Shown here: positions 1-5,798 of the stretch, piece by piece
How positions within the stretch are numbered: position 1 is the stretch's first letter
Layout: each line of letters opens with the position of its first letter
Origin: Bacteroidales bacterium
GTDB taxonomy: Bacteria > Bacteroidota > Bacteroidia > Bacteroidales > Bacteroidaceae
Assembly (NCBI GenBank): GCA_004558535.1
Contig: SFCP01000129.1
Span: 1 to 8,853, forward strand
Length of the DNA: 8,853 bases
Direction of reading: 5' to 3'
The notes under the pieces: model-generated
The model's database searches: none
Seen by the model: only the letters and a program-made list of their open reading frames with translations
Told to the model about the DNA's origin: nothing
Position numbers and translations under genes: made by a program

Positions 1-592
1 CGGCTTCGGTACGCAGCACGGAGGTGACCATGGGCCGGTAGAGCGGCATGCCCCGCGACAGGAGTGAATCAGAGAAGCTGTGGGCAATCTCGTCCAGCAA
101 GCGGGCAGCGCGGGGGATGAGGAAGGGGATGGAGTGGCGCAGGCGGTCGATGGCGTAGTAGGGAGATTCGCCGATGTACACCAGTTCCCCCGTGCGGCGT
201 TCCGCTTCCTTGCGATCCCGGATGGCAGGGATGCCCAACCGTTGGGCTGTGGCCAGCTGCACATCGTTGAGGTCGGGGAATGATTCGCGGAAAATCTGCT
301 CGCTGCGGAAGTCGGTGATGAAGCGGCCTGCCGGCTGCTCGCGTACCTGCACGGCCCGCCGGGGCTGCATGAAGAGGGAGTCGACGCGCCGGGCCTGTGC
401 GGTAATCGAGTCGTCCTTTACCGGCGCCGGCATCGGCTCCTTGGTCTCCTGCCTCGAGGAGCAGCTGCACGAGGAGACTATGCGCGAGATGCCAAAGATA
501 ATCAAAATCAGTAGGGTCAGGAAGATGGCAGCCAACTGCCGGCGGTACTTCAGGCGCGGGAAGCGGCGGATAAATCGTAGGATGGATTTCAT
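1..592 (-). CDS. DUF5715-like membrane-anchored protein, 3' end cut off by the window edge
   Basis: The minus strand is open without a stop from an ATG at 592 to the left edge, giving 197 codons. The N-terminus is MKSILRFIRRFPRLKYRRQL, a strongly basic stretch followed by a hydrophobic segment at about residues 19-36 (ending ILIIFGI). This reads as a signal anchor with the rest of the protein outside the cytoplasm. Cys42 and Cys44 follow soon after, but VSSC is a poor lipobox, so a lipoprotein is possible yet not favoured. Later stretches such as YIGESPYYAIDRLRHSIPFL (140-159) and PLYRPMVTSVLRTEA resemble, from memory, the Bacteroidetes family DUF5715. I recall that family as having a later His/Asp motif like those of D-Ala-D-Ala peptidases, but that part lies outside the window, so a cell-wall role is only inference. 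A good Bacteroidetes promoter sits just upstream. The gene is divergent from phoH. Confidence 0.72.
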   Translation of the reverse strand, partial: MKSILRFIRRFPRLKYRRQLAAIFLTLLILIIFGISRIVSSCSCSSRQETKEPMPAPVKDDSITAQARRVDSLFMQPRRAVQVREQPAGRFITDFRSEQIFRESFPDLNDVQLATAQRLGIPAIRDRKEAERRTGELVYIGESPYYAIDRLRHSIPFLIPRAARLLDEIAHSFSDSLLSRGMPLYRPMVTSVLRTEA

Positions 593-625
593 GAATGGTG
601 CTTTTTGTCCAAAAGAAAGTTCCTG

Positions 626-657
626 CAAAAGTACGTGATTTTTCCGATAACTGCAAA
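626..657 (-). promoter_or_regulatory. Bacteroidetes-type promoter of the leftward DUF5715-like gene
   Basis: Read on the minus strand, TTTG (654-657) is followed by a 20-nt spacer and then TACTTTTG (626-633). This matches the Bacteroidetes primary sigma factor consensus TTTG-N19/20-TAnnTTTG exactly. The predicted transcript would start near 619 and leave a leader of about 27 nt before the ATG at 592. This is the best-formed promoter in the window. Confidence 0.72.
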
Positions 658-725
658 CCCGCGGCTTCGAAAGCACCATCCGGCGCGGCGTATGGACGGT
701 CGCGCCCTGTTTCGTCCGATTTTTA

Positions 726-752
726 GCAGGAAAAAGTGAGGCGCTTTCCTGC
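726..752. promoter_or_regulatory. 8-bp inverted repeat over the putative -33 region before the phoH operon
   Basis: GCAGGAAA (726-733) and TTTCCTGC (745-752) are perfect reverse complements separated by 11 nt. The dyad is centred near 739, about where the -33 element of the TAATTTTG box at 761-768 would fall, and no good TTTG is present there. This position suits an operator or activator site. No regulator is identified, and chance occurrence is possible. Confidence 0.35.
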
Positions 753-760
753 GGATTTCT

Positions 761-768
761 TAATTTTG
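761..768 (+). promoter_or_regulatory. Candidate -7 box for the phoH-purC operon
   Basis: TAATTTTG is an exact match to the Bacteroidetes -7 consensus TAnnTTTG and is the only exact plus-strand match I see between 593 and 950. The sequence 19-20 nt upstream (TGAG/GAGG at 737-741) does not match the -33 TTTG. The promoter may therefore be weak or depend on an activator, possibly acting at the overlapping dyad. Confidence 0.45.
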
Positions 769-950
769 CGCGGGAAAAGCGTACGCGCGGCGACGCAGAC
801 CTTTCCCCCGCGTACTTTTTGAGGTAGCGGCAAGGGCGTGGTGCTCCAACTAACTCCGTGCCCTGCTCTCATCCCGGCCCCGAATTTCCGGTCTCCCTAC
901 CTGTCCATGACTCTCAATGAATTTCCCCTCCCCCTTAATCTGACCTCTGC

Positions 951-1922
951 ATGATAGAACGACATTTTTCGCTGGACGAAGCCGACCCTGTATTGTTTTT
1001 CGGCGTGAACAATGCCAACCTGCGTATGCTGCGCGCCCTGTTTCCCAAACTGCGGATCATCGGGCGCGACAATGTCATCAAGGTGATGGGCAGCGAGGAG
1101 GATATGACCGCTTTCGAGGAGGCGTTTGTCGCTATGGAGAGGCACTGCGCCACGTACAATTCGCTGACAGAGGAGGACATCCTCGCCGTGGTGCACCATC
1201 GGCAGGGCAGCAGGGCGGAGGGCGCCGGCGACGTGATTGTCTACAGCACCTCGGGGCGCCCCATTGCTCCGCGCAGCGAGAACCAGCGCCGCCTGGTGGA
1301 GGCCTATGCCACACACGATATGCTCTTCGCCGTAGGTCCGGCCGGTTCAGGTAAGACCTACACCGCTATAGCCTTGGCCGTCAGGGCGCTGAAGAACAAG
1401 GAAATCAAGAAGATCATCCTGTCGCGCCCGGCCGTGGAGGCCGGCGAGAAATTGGGTTTCCTGCCCGGCGATATGAAGGACAAGATAGACCCTTACCTGC
1501 AGCCCCTCTATGATGCGCTCGAGGAGATGGTGCCGCCCGCCAAGCTCCAGGAGTATCTACAGACGAACGTCATCCAGATAGCGCCCCTGGCCTTTATGCG
1601 CGGCCGCACGCTCAATGATGCCGTGGTCATCCTGGACGAGGCGCAGAATACCACCTCGGCACAAATCAAAATGTTCCTGACCCGCATGGGCTGGAACACA
1701 AAGATGATTGTCACGGGCGACCGCACGCAGATCGACCTGCCCCACAGTGCCAAGAGCGGCCTCGTCGAGGCCATGCGGATCCTGCACGGCATTCCCGGCA
1801 TCGCCTTTATCGAAATGAACAAGGGGGACATCGTTCGCCACAAATTGGTGACGCGGATCGTCGAAGCCTATGAGCGCGATGCCAACTCCTATAATATTAA
1901 TATTAAAGAACCCCATGCGTAA
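951..1922 (+). CDS. phoH: PhoH family P-loop ATPase
   Basis: The 323-residue product is a typical short PhoH/PhoL-type cytoplasmic ATPase. Visible motifs are Walker A GPAGSGKT (129-136), the family segment SRPAVEAGEKLGFLPGD (158-174), PLAFMRGRT (212-220), Walker B VVILDEAQN (225-233) and VTGDRTQIDLP (254-264). The N-terminus has FFGVNNANLRMLRALFPKLR, usual for Bacteroidetes homologues. Family members are linked to RNA metabolism and phosphate or stress responses, but the exact substrate is unsettled. The ATG at 951 is the first start after an in-frame TAA at 936-938. No clear Shine-Dalgarno precedes it. It is the first gene of the four-gene operon, and its last 8 nt overlap the next start (ATGCGTAA), suggesting translational coupling. 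The length and motifs appear intact. Confidence 0.95.
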   Translation: MIERHFSLDEADPVLFFGVNNANLRMLRALFPKLRIIGRDNVIKVMGSEEDMTAFEEAFVAMERHCATYNSLTEEDILAVVHHRQGSRAEGAGDVIVYSTSGRPIAPRSENQRRLVEAYATHDMLFAVGPAGSGKTYTAIALAVRALKNKEIKKIILSRPAVEAGEKLGFLPGDMKDKIDPYLQPLYDALEEMVPPAKLQEYLQTNVIQIAPLAFMRGRTLNDAVVILDEAQNTTSAQIKMFLTRMGWNTKMIVTGDRTQIDLPHSAKSGLVEAMRILHGIPGIAFIEMNKGDIVRHKLVTRIVEAYERDANSYNINIKEPHA

Positions 1923-3090
1923 ATCTACACAAGCCATCCACACTGCCTACCAGCAGCCGGATGCTTACCGTTCGCTGAGTATGCCCGTCTATCACGCCGC
2001 GGCCTACGAGTTTGAGGATGCGACCGTCATGGCCGATGCCTTTTGTGGACGTATTGACCGCCCGGACTATTCTCGCGTGACCAATCCCACTGTAACTTAC
2101 TTCGAAAAGAAAGTCGCCGAGCTGACCGGCGCTGCCACCGTGACGGCCCTCAACTCCGGCATGGCAGCCATCAGCAACGCCCTGATGGCTGTGGCAGCCG
2201 CAGGGCGCAACGTGGTGACATCGCGCCACCTGTTTGGCAACACCTACGCCCTGCTTGCCAAGACCTTGCAACGCTTCGGCGTAGAGGCCCGCTTTTGCGA
2301 TTTGACCCAGGTGGACGAGGTGCGTGCCGCAGTCGACGAGGGAACGTGTTGCATCTTCCTGGAAATTATCACCAATCCCCAAATGGAGGTGGCCGACCTC
2401 AGTGCTTTGGCCGAAGTAGCCCATGCACACGGCATCCCCCTGATAGCCGACACCACGGTGATACCCTTCACCTGTTTCAGTGCCCGCGAATTGGGCGTGG
2501 ATGTCGAGATCGTGTCGAGCACCAAGTACCTGAGCGGTGGTGCCACGAGCATCGGTGGCCTCATTATCGACTACGGCACCTGTCCCGACTTTGGCCACAC
2601 CGTCAAGTCGGAGTTGCTGTTCAACCTCGGGGCCTACATGACCCCGCATGTGGCCTATATGCAAAACCTCGGACTGGAGACGCTGGAGGTGCGCTACGCA
2701 AAACAGGCCGAAAACGCCCTTGCACTGGCGCAGCGCCTGTGCACCTTGCCCGAAATCCGGCGCGTCAACTATGTCGGACTGCCCGACAATCCCTACCACG
2801 CCCTTGCCGTGAAGCAGTTTGGTCCCACCGCGGGCGCCATGCTCACCATCGATTTGGCAGACAGGGACGCCTGCTTCCGATTTATCAACCGCCTGCAACT
2901 GATACACCGCGCCACCAACCTCTTCGACAACCGCTCGCTCGCCATCCACCCCGCCAGCACCATCTTCGGCCTGTTTACCGACGCGCAGCGCCGCGCCATG
3001 GATGTGCTCGACACCACCGTGCGCCTCAGTGTGGGGCTCGAGGATGTGGAAGACCTGTTCGAGGACATCCGTCAGGCTGTGCAGGGCTGA
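1915..3090 (+). CDS. Cys/Met metabolism PLP-dependent enzyme (gamma-lyase / O-acyl-homoserine sulfhydrylase-like)
   Basis: The ATG at 1915 gives a 391-residue fold-type I PLP enzyme of the transsulfuration family (Cys_Met_Meta_PP). Visible landmarks are YSRVTNPT (52-59, the tetramer-partner Tyr/Arg phosphate-binding region), NSGMAAI (80-86), TNP (153-155), PLP-ring Asp179 in ADTT, Schiff-base Lys204 in SSTKYLSGGATSIGG, IHPAST (344-349) and RLSVGLEDVEDL near the C-terminus. An upstream in-frame ATG at 1870 would add 15 residues inside phoH; I prefer 1915 because family similarity starts there and it overlaps the phoH stop by 8 nt. The family includes cystathionine gamma-synthase, gamma-lyases and O-acetyl- or O-succinyl-homoserine sulfhydrylases, and the sequence does not let me choose. 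One oddity is HLFGNT (105-110), where many relatives have a catalytic Tyr (LYGGT). Its neighbour, a PatB-type C-S lyase, supports a role in sulfur amino acid metabolism. Confidence 0.85.
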   Translation: MRKSTQAIHTAYQQPDAYRSLSMPVYHAAAYEFEDATVMADAFCGRIDRPDYSRVTNPTVTYFEKKVAELTGAATVTALNSGMAAISNALMAVAAAGRNVVTSRHLFGNTYALLAKTLQRFGVEARFCDLTQVDEVRAAVDEGTCCIFLEIITNPQMEVADLSALAEVAHAHGIPLIADTTVIPFTCFSARELGVDVEIVSSTKYLSGGATSIGGLIIDYGTCPDFGHTVKSELLFNLGAYMTPHVAYMQNLGLETLEVRYAKQAENALALAQRLCTLPEIRRVNYVGLPDNPYHALAVKQFGPTAGAMLTIDLADRDACFRFINRLQLIHRATNLFDNRSLAIHPASTIFGLFTDAQRRAMDVLDTTVRLSVGLEDVEDLFEDIRQAVQG

Positions 3091-3110
3091 ATCCGTAAAA
3101 AGAAGAGAAA

Positions 3111-4298
3111 ATGACCGACTTCAATCAGATAGTCAATCGCGAGCATACCGGTGCCCTGAAGTTGGAGGTGCTTCGCGAACGCTACGGCCGCAGCGACCTG
3201 CTCCCGCTTTGGGTGGCCGATATGGACTTTGCCACGCCGCCCTTTATCACCGAGGCCCTGCGGCGGCGACTGGACCACTCCCTCTATGGCTATACCATCA
3301 CACCGCCCGAGCTGTGGCCCACCGTGAGCCGGTGGATAGAGCAACACCATGGCTGGCATGTTCCCACGGAGTGGCTCACCTTTATCCCCGGTATCGTGAA
3401 GGGCATTGGCATGGTGCTCAATGTGTTCACCCAGCCCGGCGACAAAGTCATCATTCAGCCGCCCGTCTATCACCCCTTTCGCCTGACGCCCGAGGGCAAC
3501 GGACGTGAGGTGGTCTACAACCCCTTGCGCGAGGTGGAAGGCGGCAGTTACGAGATGGATTTCGACAACCTTGCCGCCGTAACCGATGATCGTTGCAAGG
3601 TTCTCATTCTGTCCAATCCCCACAACCCTGCCGGTATCTGCTGGGACGCCGCCACGCTGCGCCGTCTGGCCGCATTCTGCCACGAGCGCGGCATCCTGGT
3701 CATCAGCGACGAGATCCATGGCGACATGGCGCTGTCCGGTCACCGCCACGTGCCCTTTGTCTCCGTCAGTGACGAGGCCGCTGCTTGCAGCATTACCTTC
3801 GGTGCCCCCTCCAAGACGTTCAATATCGCCGGCATCGTCAGCTCCTACGCCATTGTGCCCGATGCAGCGCTGCGGCATCGCTTCTATGGCTGGTTGCAGG
3901 CCAACGAACTGGACGAACCCACGCTCTTTGCCCCGATAGCCACCTTGGCGGCCTTTTCGCCCGAGGGGGAGCAGTGGCGTCGCGAGATGTTGGAATACGT
4001 GCAGGGCAATGTGCAGTATCTCACGGACTACCTGTCGAAGCATTTGCCCGAGATCAAGGCCTGGCAGCCGCAGGCATCTTTCTTGGTGTGGCTGGACTGT
4101 CGCGGACTGGGGCTCTCGCACGATAGCCTCGTCAGCCTGTTTGTCGACAAAGCCCGACTGGCGCTCAACGACGGCGCTATGTTTGGCCCCGGCGGTGCAG
4201 GATTCATGCGTATCAACGTGGGGACGCCGCGCGCCCTTCTGACACAGGCGCTCCACCGGCTGCACGAAGCCGTTCAATCCCTTGAAGAAGGAAAATAA
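3111..4298 (+). CDS. MalY/PatB-type PLP-dependent C-S lyase (cystathionine beta-lyase-like)
   Basis: The 395-residue product is a fold-type I aminotransferase-like enzyme of the MalY/PatB branch. Motifs are WVADMDF (34-40), YGYT (59-62), SNPHNPAG (168-175), SDEIHGD (199-205), Schiff-base Lys235 in PSKTFNIAG, and Arg367 in RINVGTPR, which binds the substrate carboxylate. WVADMDF and SDEIH are typical of this branch rather than of true transaminases. The expected reaction is beta-elimination from cystathionine or cysteine, giving homocysteine or sulfide plus pyruvate and ammonia, in the cytoplasm. The gene starts 20 nt after the preceding PLP enzyme, with an A-rich leader (AAAAAGAAGAGAAA) in place of a classic Shine-Dalgarno. 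The pair could form a two-step transsulfuration route to homocysteine or a cysteine-degrading module. Length and key residues look complete. Confidence 0.88.
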   Translation: MTDFNQIVNREHTGALKLEVLRERYGRSDLLPLWVADMDFATPPFITEALRRRLDHSLYGYTITPPELWPTVSRWIEQHHGWHVPTEWLTFIPGIVKGIGMVLNVFTQPGDKVIIQPPVYHPFRLTPEGNGREVVYNPLREVEGGSYEMDFDNLAAVTDDRCKVLILSNPHNPAGICWDAATLRRLAAFCHERGILVISDEIHGDMALSGHRHVPFVSVSDEAAACSITFGAPSKTFNIAGIVSSYAIVPDAALRHRFYGWLQANELDEPTLFAPIATLAAFSPEGEQWRREMLEYVQGNVQYLTDYLSKHLPEIKAWQPQASFLVWLDCRGLGLSHDSLVSLFVDKARLALNDGAMFGPGGAGFMRINVGTPRALLTQALHRLHEAVQSLEEGK

Positions 4299-4322
4299 TA
4301 AGTAAACTAATATAGTGGAATT

Positions 4323-5237
4323 ATGAGTGTATTGACTAAAACCGAATTTCAGTTTCCCGGCCAGACGGGCGTGTATCATGGCAAAGTCCGCGATGTCTAC
4401 AGCGTGGGCGACCGCCTCGTGATGGTAGCCACCGACCGCATCTCGGCATTCGATGTCGTCCTGCCCAAGGCGGCCAAGTTCCTTGATGCCACTGCCGACA
4501 TTTGTCCCAATTGGAAGCTCGCCACGCCCGACCCCATGGTCACCGTGGGCCTGCGCTGCGAGGGCTTCGCCGTGGAAATGATTGTGCGCGGCTACCTGTG
4601 CGGTTCCGCCTGGCGCGCTTACAAGAGTGGCGTGCGCGAGATTTGCGGCGTCCGCTTACCCGACGGCATGCGCGAGAACGAGAAATTCCCCACGCCTATC
4701 ATCACGCCGACCACCAAGGCCGAGATAGGCGAGCACGATGCCGACATTTCCAAGGAGGAGATACTGGCCCGCGGCCTGGCTACCCCCGAGGAGTATGCTT
4801 TGTTGGAGAAATATACGCTCGCCCTCTTTGCCCGTGGCACGGAGATGGCAGCCCGTCGCGGCTTGATCCTGGTAGATACGAAGTACGAGTTTGGCAAGCA
4901 TGACGGAGAAATCTATCTGATGGACGAAATCCATACGCCGGACAGCAGCCGCTACTTCTACAGCGAGGGATATGCCGAGCGATTTGAGGCCGGACAGCCG
5001 CAGAAGCAACTCTCCAAGGAGTTTGTGCGCGAATGGCTGATGGACAATGGATTCCAGGGCAAGGCCGGACAGCAGGTGCCCGAGATGACCGAGGAAATAG
5101 TAGCCGGCATTTCAGGCCGATACATCGAACTGTACGAACACATCACGGGCGAAACCTTCAACAAGGAAGCCGCCGAAAACGAGGAGGCGCTCCGCGCCCG
5201 CATCGAAAAGAATGTCACGGACTACCTGACGAAGTAA
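4323..5237 (+). CDS. purC: Phosphoribosylaminoimidazole-succinocarboxamide (SAICAR) synthase with an internal 12-residue gap
   Basis: This is PurC, which condenses CAIR with aspartate using ATP in de novo purine synthesis. The 304-residue product has GKVRDVYSV (20-28, ATP-binding), VATDRISAFD (35-44), GYLCGSAW (90-97), TPTTKAE (128-134), LILVDTKYEFG (181-191) and DEIHTPDSSR (201-210), and it matches the long Bacteroidetes form closely. The start at 4323 lies 24 nt after patB behind an AT-rich leader. One oddity is that VVLPK (45-49) runs straight into AAKFLDA. Relatives I remember have about 12 residues between them, like GIPYKGQMLNQI, a conserved segment. The in-frame gap at about 4469/4470 may impair the enzyme, or it may be an assembly or sequencing artefact. 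It is the last gene of the operon, followed by a strong terminator. Confidence 0.95.
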   Translation: MSVLTKTEFQFPGQTGVYHGKVRDVYSVGDRLVMVATDRISAFDVVLPKAAKFLDATADICPNWKLATPDPMVTVGLRCEGFAVEMIVRGYLCGSAWRAYKSGVREICGVRLPDGMRENEKFPTPIITPTTKAEIGEHDADISKEEILARGLATPEEYALLEKYTLALFARGTEMAARRGLILVDTKYEFGKHDGEIYLMDEIHTPDSSRYFYSEGYAERFEAGQPQKQLSKEFVREWLMDNGFQGKAGQQVPEMTEEIVAGISGRYIELYEHITGETFNKEAAENEEALRARIEKNVTDYLTK

Positions 5238-5259
5238 ACCCTACAGAAGCAAGAGAAAA

Positions 5260-5295
5260 GGGGGTGGAGCAAACACTACAGTTTGTTCCACCCCC
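5260..5295 (+). terminator. Strong hairpin terminator after purC
   Basis: GGGGGTGGAGCAAAC (5260-5274) pairs with GTTTGTTCCACCCCC (5281-5295) around a 6-nt loop. The stem has 15 base pairs including one G-U wobble. An AT-rich tail (TTATAATATTAT) follows. It lies 22 nt after the purC stop and should separate the operon from the downstream lipoprotein gene. Confidence 0.85.
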
Positions 5296-5441
5296 CTTAT
5301 AATATTATATGGCTGTCTGGTAAAACCTTTCAGAGCCTCAAGGAGCGCGGGTGACCCGCCCGCATAACTACTTAGGTCGCTCTTCATGGCAAGGCAATGT
5401 ACGGTACGCTTCTTTTTAATGGGGAAGGGTTCCTAAAAATG

Positions 5442-5466
5442 GTACATCTCTTGGTAAGAGATGTAC
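5442..5466 (+). repeat. Left inverted repeat / putative recombination site (IR-L)
   Basis: This site has two perfect 11-bp arms, GTACATCTCTT (5442-5452) and AAGAGATGTAC (5456-5466), around the asymmetric centre GGT. The centre gives the otherwise palindromic site a direction. The flank on its outer side (5430-5441) also resembles the outer flank of the right site, at 8 of 12 positions after reverse complementing. Confidence 0.8.
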
Positions 5467-5476
5467 ATACCAGCGA

Positions 5477-5484
5477 CAAAGATA
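5477..5484 (-). promoter_or_regulatory. Leftward -7 box inside the putative invertible segment
   Basis: Read on the minus strand the sequence is TATCTTTG, an exact TAnnTTTG. It is the only exact match on either strand within 5467-5669. The -33 region at 19-20 nt spacing (about 5504-5508) is poor. A TTTG exists at 5497-5500, but the 12-nt spacing is wrong. In the present orientation it would transcribe left across IR-L toward the purC terminator, away from the lipoprotein gene. Confidence 0.45.
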
Positions 5485-5669
5485 TAAATAAGTTTTCAAA
5501 GCGCATAGAAATTATAAAATTATCTTATCTTAAGGGACTTGCATTTTGTTTTTTTTGTTTTGTGTTAATATTTCTTGTTGATTTATTCTTCTAAATGCGA
5601 GGTGAAAGTTGAGCAAGAAATCCGGCTTCATTTCTTTTTCTATAGATTATGAGCAGGTTACGTTATCCA

Positions 5670-5694
5670 GTACATCTCTTACCAAGAGATGTAT
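5670..5694 (-). repeat. Right inverted repeat / putative recombination site (IR-R)
   Basis: The arms TACATCTCTT (5671-5680) and AAGAGATGTA (5684-5693) flank the centre ACC, the reverse complement of the GGT centre in IR-L. The site is therefore in the opposite orientation to IR-L. The outermost pair here is G5670/T5694, the single base difference from the left copy. Confidence 0.8.
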
Positions 5695-5709
5695 AAATTT
5701 CAGGAGTGC

Positions 5710-5737
5710 CCCTCACAAAAAATCGAAATTGTGAGGG
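5710..5737 (+). other. 9-bp hairpin in the leader of the lipoprotein gene
   Basis: CCCTCACAA (5710-5718) and TTGTGAGGG (5729-5737) are perfect complements around a 10-nt A-rich loop. The hairpin lies between the right recombination site and the start codon, so any transcript from an inverted promoter would carry it. There is no T-run after it, so a simple terminator is unlikely. It could be an operator or a structured 5' UTR element. Confidence 0.45.
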
Positions 5738-5798
5738 AGGGAGCTCCGGCAAACAAGAGGAATATTTGATAGCCTATATAATAAATAATGTACGTGAT

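Larger units (their letters stand above)
593..950. other. Divergent intergenic region between the DUF5715-like gene and phoH
   Basis: These 358 nt carry the leftward promoter at 626-657, a candidate rightward -7 box at 761-768, an 8-bp dyad at 726-752, and a perfect 8-bp palindrome GCGTACGC at 779-786. I find no convincing coding region or RNA gene. If transcription starts near 775, phoH has a leader of about 175 nt that is C-rich close to the gene and shows no known riboswitch pattern. Confidence 0.55.
5442..5694. promoter_or_regulatory. Putative invertible promoter segment (phase-variation switch)
   Basis: The two 25-bp sites at the ends are reverse complements of each other apart from one terminal base, so inversion between them would leave the sites intact. 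The DNA between them is strikingly AT-rich (28 G/C in the 120 nt from 5481 to 5600, 23%) in a roughly 58% GC neighbourhood. The only exact -7 box inside (5477-5484) reads leftward. After inversion it would sit near 5652-5659 and read into the lipoprotein gene about 140 nt away. Phase-variable promoters of this size flanked by inverted repeats are known upstream of capsule and surface-protein genes in Bacteroides. Alternatives are a small MITE-like element with 25-bp terminal repeats, or two unrelated regulator sites. Inversion itself is inferred, not seen. Confidence 0.6.
5296..5798. other. Regulatory intergenic region before the surface lipoprotein gene
   Basis: About 500 nt separate the purC terminator from the lipoprotein start. 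The left part (5302-5441) shows only a short GCGGG/CCCGC hairpin at 5347-5359 and no gene I can support. The middle (5442-5694) is the AT-rich segment bounded by inverted quasi-palindromes. The right part holds a 9-bp hairpin (5710-5737) and an AT-rich leader. A 65-codon ORF at 5397-5594 crosses the left palindrome and looks spurious. No recombinase gene is present. No exact plus-strand TAnnTTTG box occurs between 5467 and 5798; AATATTTG at 5761-5768 is one base off and has no -33 partner. Confidence 0.6.

Noticed and set aside
69..656. 195-codon minus-strand ORF covering the left end.
   Set aside because: It is out of frame with the DUF5715-like gene, rich in Pro, His and Arg as shadow frames in GC-rich DNA are, and lacks any family signature. 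The overlapping frame has a clear membrane anchor and promoter.
1870..1914. Upstream ATG adding 15 residues to the gamma-lyase-like enzyme.
   Set aside because: It lies deep inside phoH, and the added residues do not look like part of the family. The ATG overlapping the phoH stop is a better start.
1903..2949. 348-codon minus-strand ORF opposite the gamma-lyase-like gene.
   Set aside because: It is antisense to a gene with all PLP-enzyme landmarks, and its translation is compositionally odd with no recognisable motifs.
3072..4379. 435-codon minus-strand ORF opposite the patB-like gene.
   Set aside because: It is long only because GC-rich antisense frames lack stops. The plus strand carries the full MalY/PatB motif set.
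5397..5594. 65-codon plus-strand ORF with a hydrophobic C-terminus.
   Set aside because: It runs through the left inverted repeat and the AT-rich core. The hydrophobic end comes from a T-rich tract, and it has no promoter or ribosome-binding support.
5706..5798. GTG start adding 31 residues to the lipoprotein.
   Set aside because: The extension would put a charged, non-signal stretch in front of a good lipoprotein signal peptide, and its codons overlap the 9-bp hairpin.
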